Positions 41,495 to 50,471 of a DNA stretch of 64,000 bases are shown here, in pieces. Numbering within the stretch: position 1 is the stretch's first letter; the number at the start of each line of letters is the position of its first letter. The stretch spans positions 49,758-113,757 of the forward strand of contig UQDA01000008.1 of the NCBI GenBank assembly GCA_900539715.1, in the 5' to 3' direction. A program made the position numbers and the translations under genes. A model generated the notes under the pieces. It made no database searches. It was not told where the DNA came from and saw nothing but the letters and a program-made list of their open reading frames with translations. The DNA is from an uncultured Lachnospiraceae bacterium. GTDB lineage: Bacteria; Bacillota; Clostridia; Lachnospirales; Lachnospiraceae.

Positions 41495-41507
41495 AATGGA
41501 GGTTGAT

Positions 41508-42797
41508 ATGAAGATTCGTTTTTATAATGCCAGAATATTGACGATGGACGGCGATTGCAGTCTTTTGGAGGGCGAACTTTGGACATCCGATGAAAGAATT
41601 TCCTATGTGGGTCCTGCAAAAGAGGCAGAAGAAACGGCGCAGATACAGTGGGACAGACAGATAGATTGTCAGGGAAATGTACTGATGCCTGGTTTTAAAA
41701 ACGCCCATACCCATTCGGGGATGACCGCGATGCGTTCTTTTGCGGATGATATGCCGTTGCAGGATTGGCTGAATACGAAGATTTTCCCGTTGGAGGCAAA
41801 GCTGACGCCGCAGGACAACTATGACCTGACACAGCTGGCGATACTGGAATATCTGACGAGCGGCGTGACGTCAATATTTGATATGTATCTTGCTCCCCGC
41901 GATATCGCACAGTCCTGTGTGGACATGGGGATGCGCTGTGTACTTGTGGCAGGGCTGAATAATTTTTGCTTTTCGGTCAGGGAACTGGAAAAGTTATATC
42001 AGGAGCTGAATCACTTCAATCCGCTGGTAAGTTTTGAATTGGGCGCACATGCGGAATATACATGCAGCAGAGAGCTTCTGGAAGAGCTTTCCGGTCTGAT
42101 ACATCAGTATAAGGCTCCGTTTTACAGCCATATGTCAGAGACGAAGCTGGAAACGGAGGAATGCCTGGCGCGTCACGGGATGACGCCTCCTGCGTTTTTT
42201 GATTCGCTCGGCATGTTTGATTTTGGGGGCGGGGCTTATCATGCCTGCTATTTTACGGAAGAGGATATGGAGCTGTTTGCAAAAAAGGGACTGCATATCG
42301 TGACGAATCCGGGCTCCAATATGAAGCTGGCCAGCGGTATCGCACCGGTAGGACGGTTTGTGGAAAAGGGTATCAACGTGGCTATCGGTACGGACGGTCC
42401 TTCCAGCAATAACTGTCTGGATATGTTCCGTGAGATGTTTCTTGTGACCGGTCTTGCGAAGCTTTTGCAGAAGGACGCGGCTGCGATGGATGCCCATGAG
42501 GTACTGAGGATGGCGACGGTAAACGGTGCGCATGCGATGCGCCTTTCTGATGCGGATGTTCTTGCGGAAGGGAAGCTGGCGGACCTGATCATGATAGACC
42601 TGCATCAGCCCAATATGCAGCCGCTCAACAATATCACCAAAAACATCGTTTACAGCGGCAGTAAGCAGAATGTAAAGCTGACGATGATAAACGGAAAGGT
42701 GCTGTATGAAAACGGGGAGTTTTCAAACGGCGTGGATGCAGAAAAGATTTATGCAAAAGCGAACGGGATAATCGAAAGAATTTCAGCGGAGGCATAG
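41508..42797 (+). CDS. amidohydrolase, MtaD/SAH-deaminase type
   Basis: A 429-residue metal-dependent amidohydrolase of the TrzA/AtzB/MtaD group, most likely deaminating 5'-methylthioadenosine or S-adenosylhomocysteine. Motifs are PGFKNAHTHSGMTAMRSFADDMPLQDWL (metal His-x-His and substrate side), YSHMSETKLE, YHACYF, and IGTDGPSSNNCLDM (metal Asp). An in-frame start at 41385 would run through the hairpin region; AATGGAGG fits ATG 41508. The end LTMINGKVLYENGEF is the usual small beta domain. The gene stands alone behind a structured leader. Confidence 0.86.
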   Translation: MKIRFYNARILTMDGDCSLLEGELWTSDERISYVGPAKEAEETAQIQWDRQIDCQGNVLMPGFKNAHTHSGMTAMRSFADDMPLQDWLNTKIFPLEAKLTPQDNYDLTQLAILEYLTSGVTSIFDMYLAPRDIAQSCVDMGMRCVLVAGLNNFCFSVRELEKLYQELNHFNPLVSFELGAHAEYTCSRELLEELSGLIHQYKAPFYSHMSETKLETEECLARHGMTPPAFFDSLGMFDFGGGAYHACYFTEEDMELFAKKGLHIVTNPGSNMKLASGIAPVGRFVEKGINVAIGTDGPSSNNCLDMFREMFLVTGLAKLLQKDAAAMDAHEVLRMATVNGAHAMRLSDADVLAEGKLADLIMIDLHQPNMQPLNNITKNIVYSGSKQNVKLTMINGKVLYENGEFSNGVDAEKIYAKANGIIERISAEA

Positions 42798-42857
42798 TGT
42801 AAAAGATGACCCTTGTGGTATGTTCCTTACTGTGTATGCTGCTGAATGGAGATTAAG

Positions 42858-44552
42858 ATGGAATATATTATCTTGTTTGCCGTCCTTTTAGCGGCGGGGG
42901 CGCTCGTATTTGCCAAAGGTCTTTTGGATGAAAAAAAAGAACGGAAATGGCGGAGAAAAAGGCTCCTTGAAAATTTCGGGAAGGGCGGAAGGACAGAGTA
43001 TGCCGATGGGGAACTGAATGCAGTTCCCCGATATTATCAAAAGCATCAGGAAGCCTTTTCGCTGGATGACATCACATGGAACGACCTGGATATGGACAGG
43101 ATATTTCTGCAGATGAATTCCTGCGGTTCTTCGGCGGGACAGGAATATCTGTACTATCTGCTGCGGACGCCCTCCTTTTCTATGGAGGAGCTGGAGCGGC
43201 GGGAAGCGCTCATGCGCTTTTTTGAGACGGAAACGGATGAGCGCCTCAGGATGCAGGAAATCTTTGTGCAGATGGGAAGAAGCGGAAAATATTCCATTTA
43301 TGATTATCTGGAGCTTTTGGACAGCCTGGGAGAACGCAGCAATGCATTGACTATATGGGTCGATATAGCGCTGGCAGCATCAGTCCTGCTTATCTTTTTC
43401 AATGCGTCTGCCGGGCTTATGCTCCTGACTGTTATGCTGTGTGTCAATATCACGACCTATCTGAAGGAAAAGCGCAGGGTCGAACCGTATCTTGTCAGCT
43501 TTCAATATGTATTCCGGGCGCTGCGGGCGGGAAAAGAGCTGGCTGCGCTGCCGGATGAGATATTGGCACAGGAGAGAGAAATGCTGAACGGGCTGCTCCC
43601 GAGGTTTTCAAAGCTTCAAAGGAGCGCGGCGTTCGGGATGAGAAGGATGGGGGACGGCAGTCCGCTGGACGTGCTCCTTGATTATGTGAATATGGTCTTT
43701 CACTTTGATATCATCGGCTTTAACGTGATGCTGCATGCGGTGCGGGAGCGCAGGGAGGATATTGACGCTCTGCTTTCCGTGACGGGAAGGCTGGATGCGC
43801 TCATCGCGGCGGCGGGGTACCGGTATGGCATGGAAAGCAGGTGTGAGCCTGAGCTTTTTGCGGCGGGAGAGAATAAGGATTTCGTACTTGTTATGAAACA
43901 GATGCATCATCCGATGCTGACTGATGCGGTCAAAAACGATATCAAAGTATCAAGGGGTATCCTTCTGACAGGCTCCAACGCATCGGGGAAATCCACATTT
44001 TTGAAGGCGGCTGCGATAAATGCGGTATTGGCCCAGACGATACATGCCTGTTGTGCCGACCGTTATGCGGGGACATTTTTCAGGGTGTATACGTCGATGG
44101 CGCTGCGGGACGACCTGGAAGGCGGAGAGAGTTACTATATCGTAGAGATACGGGCGCTGAAGCGTATCCTGGATGCAGCGGATGAAAAAGGCGCGCCGGT
44201 TTTGTGCTTTGTGGACGAGGTGCTGCGCGGGACGAATACGGTAGAGCGTATCGCTGCCTCCACGCAGATATTAAAGAGCCTGCACCGGCCGGGTGTCTGC
44301 TGCTTTGCGGCGACCCACGACGTGGAGCTGACCGGGCTTTTGGAACGGGAGTATGATAATTATCATTTTGAAGAACAGTTTTCGGGCGGAGATATTTTGT
44401 TCCCGTATCAGCTGATGCCGGGGCGGGCTTCGTCCCGCAATGCCATCCGGCTCTTGGAGATAATGGGCTACGGCGACAGCATCATCCGGGCGGCAAAGCG
44501 GCAGGCGGAATATTTTCTGGAAAGCGGAAGCTGGAAGGCAGAACAGGAGTGA
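42858..44552 (+). CDS. membrane-tethered MutS-like ATPase
   Basis: A 564-residue protein related to the MutS ATPase domain but lacking the mismatch-recognition part. Residues 1-20 (MEYIILFAVLLAAGALVFAKG) form a membrane anchor, and another hydrophobic pair lies near residues 170-200. The C-terminal ATPase has Walker A LLTGSNASGKSTFLKA, GGESYYIVEIRALKRIL and Walker B FVDEVLRGTNTVERIAAS, plus the His in FAATHDVEL. The role is not known; it is not a mismatch repair MutS. GGAG fits ATG 42858 better than 42846. RNase HI follows directly. Confidence 0.88.
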   Translation: MEYIILFAVLLAAGALVFAKGLLDEKKERKWRRKRLLENFGKGGRTEYADGELNAVPRYYQKHQEAFSLDDITWNDLDMDRIFLQMNSCGSSAGQEYLYYLLRTPSFSMEELERREALMRFFETETDERLRMQEIFVQMGRSGKYSIYDYLELLDSLGERSNALTIWVDIALAASVLLIFFNASAGLMLLTVMLCVNITTYLKEKRRVEPYLVSFQYVFRALRAGKELAALPDEILAQEREMLNGLLPRFSKLQRSAAFGMRRMGDGSPLDVLLDYVNMVFHFDIIGFNVMLHAVRERREDIDALLSVTGRLDALIAAAGYRYGMESRCEPELFAAGENKDFVLVMKQMHHPMLTDAVKNDIKVSRGILLTGSNASGKSTFLKAAAINAVLAQTIHACCADRYAGTFFRVYTSMALRDDLEGGESYYIVEIRALKRILDAADEKGAPVLCFVDEVLRGTNTVERIAASTQILKSLHRPGVCCFAATHDVELTGLLEREYDNYHFEEQFSGGDILFPYQLMPGRASSRNAIRLLEIMGYGDSIIRAAKRQAEYFLESGSWKAEQE

Positions 44553-44556
44553 CAGC

Positions 44557-45030
44557 ATGATGGAAGTGACTTTATACACGGACGGAGCTGCCCGCGGAAA
44601 TCCGGACGGACCGGGCGGCTACGGGGCGGTACTGCAGTTTGTGGACAGCAAAGGAAATCTGCACGAGAGGGAATTTTCTGCAGGTTATAAAAAGACGACC
44701 AATAACCGGATGGAGCTGATGGCTGTGATCGTCGGACTGGAGGCGCTGACAAAGCCGTGTCAGGTAGAGATAGTATCCGACTCAAAATATGTGACGGATG
44801 CTTTTAATAAAAAATGGATAGACGGCTGGCTGAAAAAAAACTGGAAAGGCGCTTCCGGCCCGGTTAAAAATGTGGACCTGTGGAAGCGGCTGCTGGCTGC
44901 GGCACAGCCCCATGTATTGCACTTTACATGGGTCAAGGGGCACGCAGGACATCCGGAAAATGAAAGGTGCGACAGGCTTGCCACCACGGCGGCGGACGGC
45001 ACTGACCTTCTGACAGACCCTTTTGTATAA
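44557..45030 (+). CDS. rnhA: ribonuclease HI
   Basis: A 157-residue RNase H1 that cuts RNA in RNA-DNA hybrids. Catalytic acids are D in LYTDGAARGNPGPGGYG-like YTDGAARGNPDGPGGYG, E in NNRMELMAVI, D in VSDSKYVTDAF and the late D in NERCDRLA, with HVLHFTWVKGHAGHPENE. The ORF starts four bases after the MutS-like gene behind AGGAG; tandem ATGs exist. Confidence 0.95.
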   Translation: MMEVTLYTDGAARGNPDGPGGYGAVLQFVDSKGNLHEREFSAGYKKTTNNRMELMAVIVGLEALTKPCQVEIVSDSKYVTDAFNKKWIDGWLKKNWKGASGPVKNVDLWKRLLAAAQPHVLHFTWVKGHAGHPENERCDRLATTAADGTDLLTDPFV

Positions 45031-45069
45031 ACAATGTGCCGTTTAGACGGCAGTAAGGAGAGAAAAAAC

Positions 45070-45240
45070 ATGAGCAATCTGACAGCATTTTTAAATTCAT
45101 TTTTATCGTATCTGCTTGTATTTGCAGTATTTATCGCAGTTGGCGGGGCCGCTGTTGCGATCGGCATCAATATGCGCCGCAAAAAGGATCGCAAAGAGGA
45201 GCAGGAGGCGAAGGAAAACAAAGATTCTGCAGCAGTATAA
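45070..45240 (+). CDS. small single-pass membrane protein
   Basis: A 56-residue ORF with one hydrophobic segment (SYLLVFAVFIAVGGAAVAIGI, about residues 13-33) followed by a Lys/Arg/Glu-rich tail (RRKKDRKEEQEAKENK). No family is recognised. The ribosome binding site TAAGGAG suits ATG 45070; an earlier start at 45034 is unlikely. It lies between rnhA and nrdD in the same direction. Confidence 0.65.
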   Translation: MSNLTAFLNSFLSYLLVFAVFIAVGGAAVAIGINMRRKKDRKEEQEAKENKDSAAV

Positions 45241-45266
45241 AAAGCTAAAACAGGAAAGAGGAAAGA

Positions 45267-47447
45267 ATGCCGGAAAACAGACAGAGTGAAACGACTGATT
45301 ACGGAAAGAAATACCGTCCTAAGCAGGCGGTAAAGGTGATAAAAAAGGACGGGAGCAAAGAGGATTTTAACGTCCGGAAAGTCATCGAGGCAGTAGGAAA
45401 GAGCGCATATCGCGCCCTGACCCGTTTTACAGAGGAAGAAAAAGAGATAATCTGCATCCATGTGGTGGAGAAGATAGATGAACTGGGGTATACCGAAGTG
45501 CCTATCGCTATGATGCATAATATCGTAGAGAGTGCGCTGGAAAGGGTAAAGCCTGTTGTTGCGAAGAGCTATCGGGATTACCGCAATTATAAACAGGATT
45601 TCGTGAGGATGCTGGACGACGTTTATAAAAAGAGCCAGTCCATCATGTATATCGGAGATAAGGAAAATTCCAACACGGATTCAGCGCTGGTATCGACAAA
45701 ACGGAGTCTGATATTTAACCAGCTGAACAAAGAGCTGTATCAGAAGTTTTTCATGACGACAGAGGAGATACAGGCGTGCCGGGACGGCTATATCTATATC
45801 CACGATATGTCCGCCAGAAGGGACACGATGAACTGCTGTCTTTTTGACGTGGAGCATGTGTTAAAGGGCGGCTTTGAGATGGGAAATATCTGGTATAACG
45901 AGCCCAAAACGCTGGATGTGGCGTTTGACGTGATAGGAGACATCGTGCTGAGCGCGGCAAGCCAGCAGTACGGCGGTTTTACCGTGCCGAGTGTGGATCT
46001 GATACTGGAGCCTTATGCGCAGAAGTCTTATGACCGGGATGTGGATAAATATGTTTCGCTCGGTATTCCGCAGGAGAAGGCGGAAGAGGTGGCATACCAG
46101 GATGTGGTGCGCGAGATGGAACAGGGCTTTCAGGGCTGGGAGTACAAGTTTAACACCGTGGCGAGCAGCCGCGGCGATTATCCGTTCATCACGGTGACCG
46201 CGGGAACGGGAACAGGGCGCTTTGCAAAGCTTGCGACAGTCTGCATGCTGAATGTGAGAAGAAAGGGACAGGGAAAATCAGGATGCAAAAAGCCGGTGCT
46301 GTTCCCCAAGATAGTCTTTTTATACGATGAAAATCTGCACGGCCCCGGAAAGCCTTTGGAGGATGTGTTCGAGGCTGGCGTGCGCTGCAGCGCAAAGACG
46401 ATGTATCCGGATTGGCTTTCTCTGACAGGTGAGGGGTATGTGCCGGAGATGTATCAGAAATACGGCAGGATTGTTTCTCCGATGGGCTGCCGTGCTTTTT
46501 TGTCCCCGTGGTATGAACGGGGCGGGATGTATCCGGCAGATAAAGAGGATAAGCCGGTGTTTGTTGGCCGCTTCAATATTGGCGCGGTATCGCTGCATCT
46601 GCCGATGATACTGGCGAAGGCGCGCCAGGAAAATCGTGATTTTTATGAGGTGCTGGACTATTATCTGGAGCTGATACGGCAGCTTCATATCCGTACGTAT
46701 GCATATCTGAGCGAAATGCGGGCTTCTACCAATCCGTTGGCATACTGTGAAGGCGGATTCCTGGGCGGGCATTTAAAACTGACAGATAAAATTGGACCGC
46801 TTTTGAAGTCGGCGACGGCATCGTTTGGTATCACGGCGTTAAACGAGCTGCAGATGCTCTATAACGGAAAGTCCATTACGCAGGATGGCGTCTTTGCGCT
46901 GGAGGTCATGGAATATATCAACAAAAAAGTGGCGCAGTACAAGGAAGAGGACGGTAACCTGTATGCGATATACGGTACTCCGGCAGAGAATCTCTGCGGG
47001 CTTCAGGTAAAGCAGTTCCGGGAAAAATACGGCGTCATTGAGGGTGTTTCCGACAGGGAATATGTGAGCAATTCTTTTCATTGCCATGTGACGGAGGATA
47101 TCACGCCTATTGAAAAGCAGAATCTCGAAGGACGTTTCTGGAATCTGTGCAATGGCGGGAAAATACAGTATGTAAAATATCCTATCGATTACAATCTGGA
47201 AGCGGTACGCACGCTGATACGGCGTGCAATGGAGCTTGGATATTATGAGGGAGTGAACCTTTCGCTGGCATACTGCGACGACTGTGGGCATCAGGAGCTG
47301 GAAATGGATGTATGTCCTGCCTGCGGAAGCAGCAATCTGACAAAGATAGACCGGATGAACGGTTATCTTTCATATTCAAGAGTGCATGGCGATACCCGTC
47401 TAAATGAAGCTAAGATGGCGGAGATAGCCGAAAGGAAGTCAATGTAA
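45267..47447 (+). CDS. nrdD: anaerobic ribonucleoside-triphosphate reductase
   Basis: A 726-residue class III glycyl-radical enzyme that reduces NTPs to dNTPs without oxygen. The N-terminal ATP cone reads VKVIKKDGSKEDFNVRKVIEAV. The core holds the catalytic regions (DMSARRDTMNCC). The C-terminus has a zinc site CDDCGHQ and CPACGSS, and the glycyl loop RMNGYLSYSR, where the radical Gly is in NGYL (usual form RVCGYL). nrdG starts directly after its stop codon. Confidence 0.94.
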   Translation: MPENRQSETTDYGKKYRPKQAVKVIKKDGSKEDFNVRKVIEAVGKSAYRALTRFTEEEKEIICIHVVEKIDELGYTEVPIAMMHNIVESALERVKPVVAKSYRDYRNYKQDFVRMLDDVYKKSQSIMYIGDKENSNTDSALVSTKRSLIFNQLNKELYQKFFMTTEEIQACRDGYIYIHDMSARRDTMNCCLFDVEHVLKGGFEMGNIWYNEPKTLDVAFDVIGDIVLSAASQQYGGFTVPSVDLILEPYAQKSYDRDVDKYVSLGIPQEKAEEVAYQDVVREMEQGFQGWEYKFNTVASSRGDYPFITVTAGTGTGRFAKLATVCMLNVRRKGQGKSGCKKPVLFPKIVFLYDENLHGPGKPLEDVFEAGVRCSAKTMYPDWLSLTGEGYVPEMYQKYGRIVSPMGCRAFLSPWYERGGMYPADKEDKPVFVGRFNIGAVSLHLPMILAKARQENRDFYEVLDYYLELIRQLHIRTYAYLSEMRASTNPLAYCEGGFLGGHLKLTDKIGPLLKSATASFGITALNELQMLYNGKSITQDGVFALEVMEYINKKVAQYKEEDGNLYAIYGTPAENLCGLQVKQFREKYGVIEGVSDREYVSNSFHCHVTEDITPIEKQNLEGRFWNLCNGGKIQYVKYPIDYNLEAVRTLIRRAMELGYYEGVNLSLAYCDDCGHQELEMDVCPACGSSNLTKIDRMNGYLSYSRVHGDTRLNEAKMAEIAERKSM

Positions 47448-47981
47448 ATGAGGTACCACAACATTACAAAAGATGACATGAAAAACGGGGACGGCCTGCG
47501 AGCGGTATTATGGCTTGCAGGCTGTTCCCACCGCTGTCCGGGCTGCCACAATCCGGTCACATGGGATGAGAATGGCGGGCTGGAGTTTGACGGGGCTGCA
47601 GAAAAGGAGATTTTTGACCAGCTGGAAAAATCTTATATCTCCGGTCTGACCCTTTCGGGCGGAGATCCGCTTTATCCCGGCAGCAGAAAAGACGTGGAAG
47701 CGCTGCTCATAAAGGTAAAGGAGCGTTTTCCTCAAAAAACTGTCTGGCTCTACACCGGATATCTGTGGGAGGATATTTGCGGTCTTGCGCTTTTTGAAAA
47801 TGTGGACGTCTGCGTGGACGGCAGGTTTGAGGAATCGTTAAAAGATCAGAGGCTTCTGTGGAAAGGCAGTAAAAACCAGCGTGTCATAGATGTGAAAAAA
47901 ACGCTGGCACAGGAGGATATATCAGAAGCAGTCTTATATTGCAGCGACTATATGAATGAGGAGGAAACGGCTCGGATATGA
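47448..47981 (+). CDS. nrdG: anaerobic ribonucleotide reductase activase
   Basis: A 177-residue radical SAM enzyme that puts the glycyl radical on NrdD. The cluster motif is CSHRCPGC (CxxxCxxC), and GLTLSGGDPLYP is the SAM-binding motif. Usual length. It begins right after the nrdD stop, uses a purine-rich AAGTCAATG site, and its stop overlaps the start of the dut gene by four bases, so the three genes form one unit. Confidence 0.96.
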   Translation: MRYHNITKDDMKNGDGLRAVLWLAGCSHRCPGCHNPVTWDENGGLEFDGAAEKEIFDQLEKSYISGLTLSGGDPLYPGSRKDVEALLIKVKERFPQKTVWLYTGYLWEDICGLALFENVDVCVDGRFEESLKDQRLLWKGSKNQRVIDVKKTLAQEDISEAVLYCSDYMNEEETARI

Positions 47982-48550
47982 AAAGGATAGCGGCATTTGA
48001 AAAGGTAAGCTTTGCACAGTATGAAAGGGATTTTGCGGATACGTTCCCTGGACATGAGGCGGAGGAGATTCGGGCGGTTTATGATGATATCTGTCTGCCC
48101 CGGCGCGCGACCGCCGGAAGCGCAGGATATGATTTTTGTGCACCGGTGGCATTTGTGTTAAAGCCGGGAGAAACGATAAAAATCCCGACGGGCATCCGGG
48201 CGCGGATGGATGTGGACTGGGTATTGTGCCTGTTTCCCAGAAGCGGACAGGGGTTTAAGTATCGTCTGCAGCTGAATAATACGGTCGGAATCATCGACAG
48301 CGATTATTATTTTTCAGATAACGAAGGCCATATCATGGCGAAGCTGACCAATGACTCCAACGAGGAAAAGGTGCTGGAAGTACGCCCCGGGGAAGGCTTT
48401 ATGCAGGGAATATTCATGCCCTACGGTATCACGGAGGATGATAACGCGGACGGGGTCAGAAACGGAGGATTTGGAAGTACTGACCAAAACAGTCAAAACA
48501 TAAATGGGACGGGTCATCCGACTTTGGAAAAAGCGGAGGCGAACGGATGA
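47978..48550 (+). CDS. dut: dUTP diphosphatase
   Basis: A 190-residue trimeric-type dUTPase that hydrolyses dUTP to dUMP, which feeds ThyA and keeps uracil out of DNA. Motifs appear in order: RATAGSAGYDF (1), FPRSGQGFKY (2), NNTVGIIDSDYY (3), EVRPGEGFMQGIF (4) and RNGGFGSTD (5). It has an N-terminal 40-residue extension (KVSFAQYERDFADTF) and about 20 extra residues at the end. A start overlapping nrdG by four bases fits coupling. It overlaps the asparaginase gene by four bases. Confidence 0.92.
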   Translation: MKRIAAFEKVSFAQYERDFADTFPGHEAEEIRAVYDDICLPRRATAGSAGYDFCAPVAFVLKPGETIKIPTGIRARMDVDWVLCLFPRSGQGFKYRLQLNNTVGIIDSDYYFSDNEGHIMAKLTNDSNEEKVLEVRPGEGFMQGIFMPYGITEDDNADGVRNGGFGSTDQNSQNINGTGHPTLEKAEANG

Positions 48551-49560
48551 AAAAAAGGATACTTCTTCTGACAACAGGGGGGACAATAGCCTCAGGGGAC
48601 AGCGGCAGCGGCCTGTCCCCTGTGCTTTCTTCTGAAGATTTCCTGCAGTATGTGAAGGAATTTGAGGACGTGTGCGAACTTGTGCCGCACGAGGTATGCA
48701 GTATCGATTCCACCAATATGGATGTGGAGCACTGGCTGCTTCTGGCGCGTCTGATACGGGAGAATTATGAAAGCTATGACGCTTTTCTGATATGCCACGG
48801 TACGGATACGATGGCGTATACCGCAGCGGCGCTTTCCTATCTGATACAGGATTCTCCGAAACCCATCGTGCTGACGGGCGCGCAGAAATCAATTCTTCTG
48901 GAGATTACGGACGCGCGTAAAAACCTGCATGACAGTATCCGCTGTGCGCTGGATGCAAGGAGTCAGGATGTGATGCTCGTATTTGACGGTAACATCATCG
49001 CGGGGACGCGGGCGAAAAAGACGGCGACGTTTAGTTATAATGCTTTTTCCAGCATTAACTTTCCGGTGCTTGGAAAGATTCAGGATGACGTGGTCGTTTA
49101 TTATATTCAGGGACAGGCAAAGGAGGAAAAGCAGGTCCGCTTCTATGACAGGATGGACCGTAAGGTATTTTTGTTAAAGCTGACGCCGGGTATGTCTCCG
49201 GAGCTCATTCCGTACATCTTGAAAATGTATGACTGTATCATTGTGGAAGGCTTTGGCGTCGGCGGGCTGCCGGACGGCCTGACGGAGCTGCTCCTTTCTG
49301 AAATGAAAAAATACCGCGACCATGAAAAGGTGCTGATAATGGCGACGCAGGTGACCTATGAGGGAAGCAGCATGGGAACCTATGTGGTGGGGAGACAGGC
49401 AAAGGACCATCTGCCGTTTCTGGAAACCTACGATATGACACTGGAGGCGGTTTTTGCAAAGATAATGTGGATACTGGGGCTTCATATCGAGGACAGAAAA
49501 GAGATGGAAAAGCTGTTTTACACGAAGGTGAATTATGACATATTCCGGAACGAATCGTGA
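48547..49560 (+). CDS. ansA: L-asparaginase (type I)
   Basis: A 337-residue asparaginase that hydrolyses asparagine to aspartate and ammonia in the cytosol. The catalytic Thr motifs are LLLTTGGTIASG and FLICHGTDTMAYTAAALSYL. No signal peptide is present. The start overlaps the dut stop (ATGA). The following YdcF gene begins 26 bases before its end, so translation overlaps. Confidence 0.93.
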   Translation: MKKRILLLTTGGTIASGDSGSGLSPVLSSEDFLQYVKEFEDVCELVPHEVCSIDSTNMDVEHWLLLARLIRENYESYDAFLICHGTDTMAYTAAALSYLIQDSPKPIVLTGAQKSILLEITDARKNLHDSIRCALDARSQDVMLVFDGNIIAGTRAKKTATFSYNAFSSINFPVLGKIQDDVVVYYIQGQAKEEKQVRFYDRMDRKVFLLKLTPGMSPELIPYILKMYDCIIVEGFGVGGLPDGLTELLLSEMKKYRDHEKVLIMATQVTYEGSSMGTYVVGRQAKDHLPFLETYDMTLEAVFAKIMWILGLHIEDRKEMEKLFYTKVNYDIFRNES

Positions 49561-50320
49561 AAAAAAGGGAGGACAGAGGGTGGCGGTGGTTTTCTATGTT
49601 CTGGCGGTGCTGTTTGCGCTCTACTGCATCGGGGTGATCGCATCGAAGGCGGCGGGGACAAAATTTTTTCTTGTCTGGATCGCAGCGGCAATTTTGTGTG
49701 CGGGAACAGGGGTTCTGCTGCAGAAGGGGCTGTGGGAGAGATTTCCTCAACCGGCAAGGGTGACGGCACTGGCTGTCCTGGGGGTAGGGCTTGCCTGCTT
49801 TGTGGCTGTGGAATGTTTTATTGTCAGCGGATTTTTTGAAGAGGGGAGTGGGAATCTGCCTTATATCGTGGTGCTCGGTGCGCAGATGAAGGAAAACGGG
49901 CCGAGCGTGGCGCTGGCAAAGCGGCTGGACAGGGCATACGAGTATCTTCAGGAAAATCCGGACACTTTCTGCGTGCTTTCAGGAGGGAAAGGCGCTAACG
50001 AGCCGGTCAGTGAGGCGGAAGGAATGTATGCCTATCTTGTGGAAAAGGGCATTGGAGCCGACCGTTTGATTCTGGAGGATTCCTCGCGGAACACGGTTCA
50101 GAATATTCAAAATTCCCGGGAACTTATCCCTGACGGTATAGAAAATATAGGAATCGTTACAAGCAACTTTCATGTTTTTAGGGGCGTGCGCCTGGCAAAG
50201 GCGAACGGCTTTTCAGAGGCGGAAGGCATCGCAGCGCCTTCCGGCGTCTATTTTCTGCCGAACAATATGCTGCGGGAATTTTTCGGGGTGATGAAGGACT
50301 GGCTGTTCGGGAATATGTGA
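49535..50320 (+). CDS. YdcF/ElyC-family (DUF218) membrane protein
   Basis: A 261-residue protein with three membrane segments (residues 17-40, 45-62, 75-97) and a C-terminal DUF218 domain: YIVVLGAQMKENGPSVALAKRLDRAYEYL, VLSGGKGANEPVSEAEGM, LEDSSRNTVQNI, VTSNFHVFRGVRLA. The conserved Gly/Ser/Glu pattern suggests a bond-forming or -breaking role at the envelope; a link to cell wall intermediates is known for ElyC. The start at 49535 has AAGGTGAATT in front and overlaps ansA. Confidence 0.85.
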   Translation: MTYSGTNREKKGGQRVAVVFYVLAVLFALYCIGVIASKAAGTKFFLVWIAAAILCAGTGVLLQKGLWERFPQPARVTALAVLGVGLACFVAVECFIVSGFFEEGSGNLPYIVVLGAQMKENGPSVALAKRLDRAYEYLQENPDTFCVLSGGKGANEPVSEAEGMYAYLVEKGIGADRLILEDSSRNTVQNIQNSRELIPDGIENIGIVTSNFHVFRGVRLAKANGFSEAEGIAAPSGVYFLPNNMLREFFGVMKDWLFGNM

Positions 50321-50471
50321 GGGGACGTATCTGCCCCACAGCCGATACGGGGTCGCGGAAAAGATAAAAAAATAAAATAGGTTTCTGCAACTTTTCGGCA
50401 GTGTCCTGCGTTTATATGGATGAAAACAGAACGGACACAAAAAATCATCCTGAAAGAAAGGCGGTACGGAT

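Noticed and set aside
44760..45518. 252-residue minus-strand open frame across rnhA and nrdD
   Set aside because: It overlaps three plus-strand genes with clear motifs and lacks a start signal.
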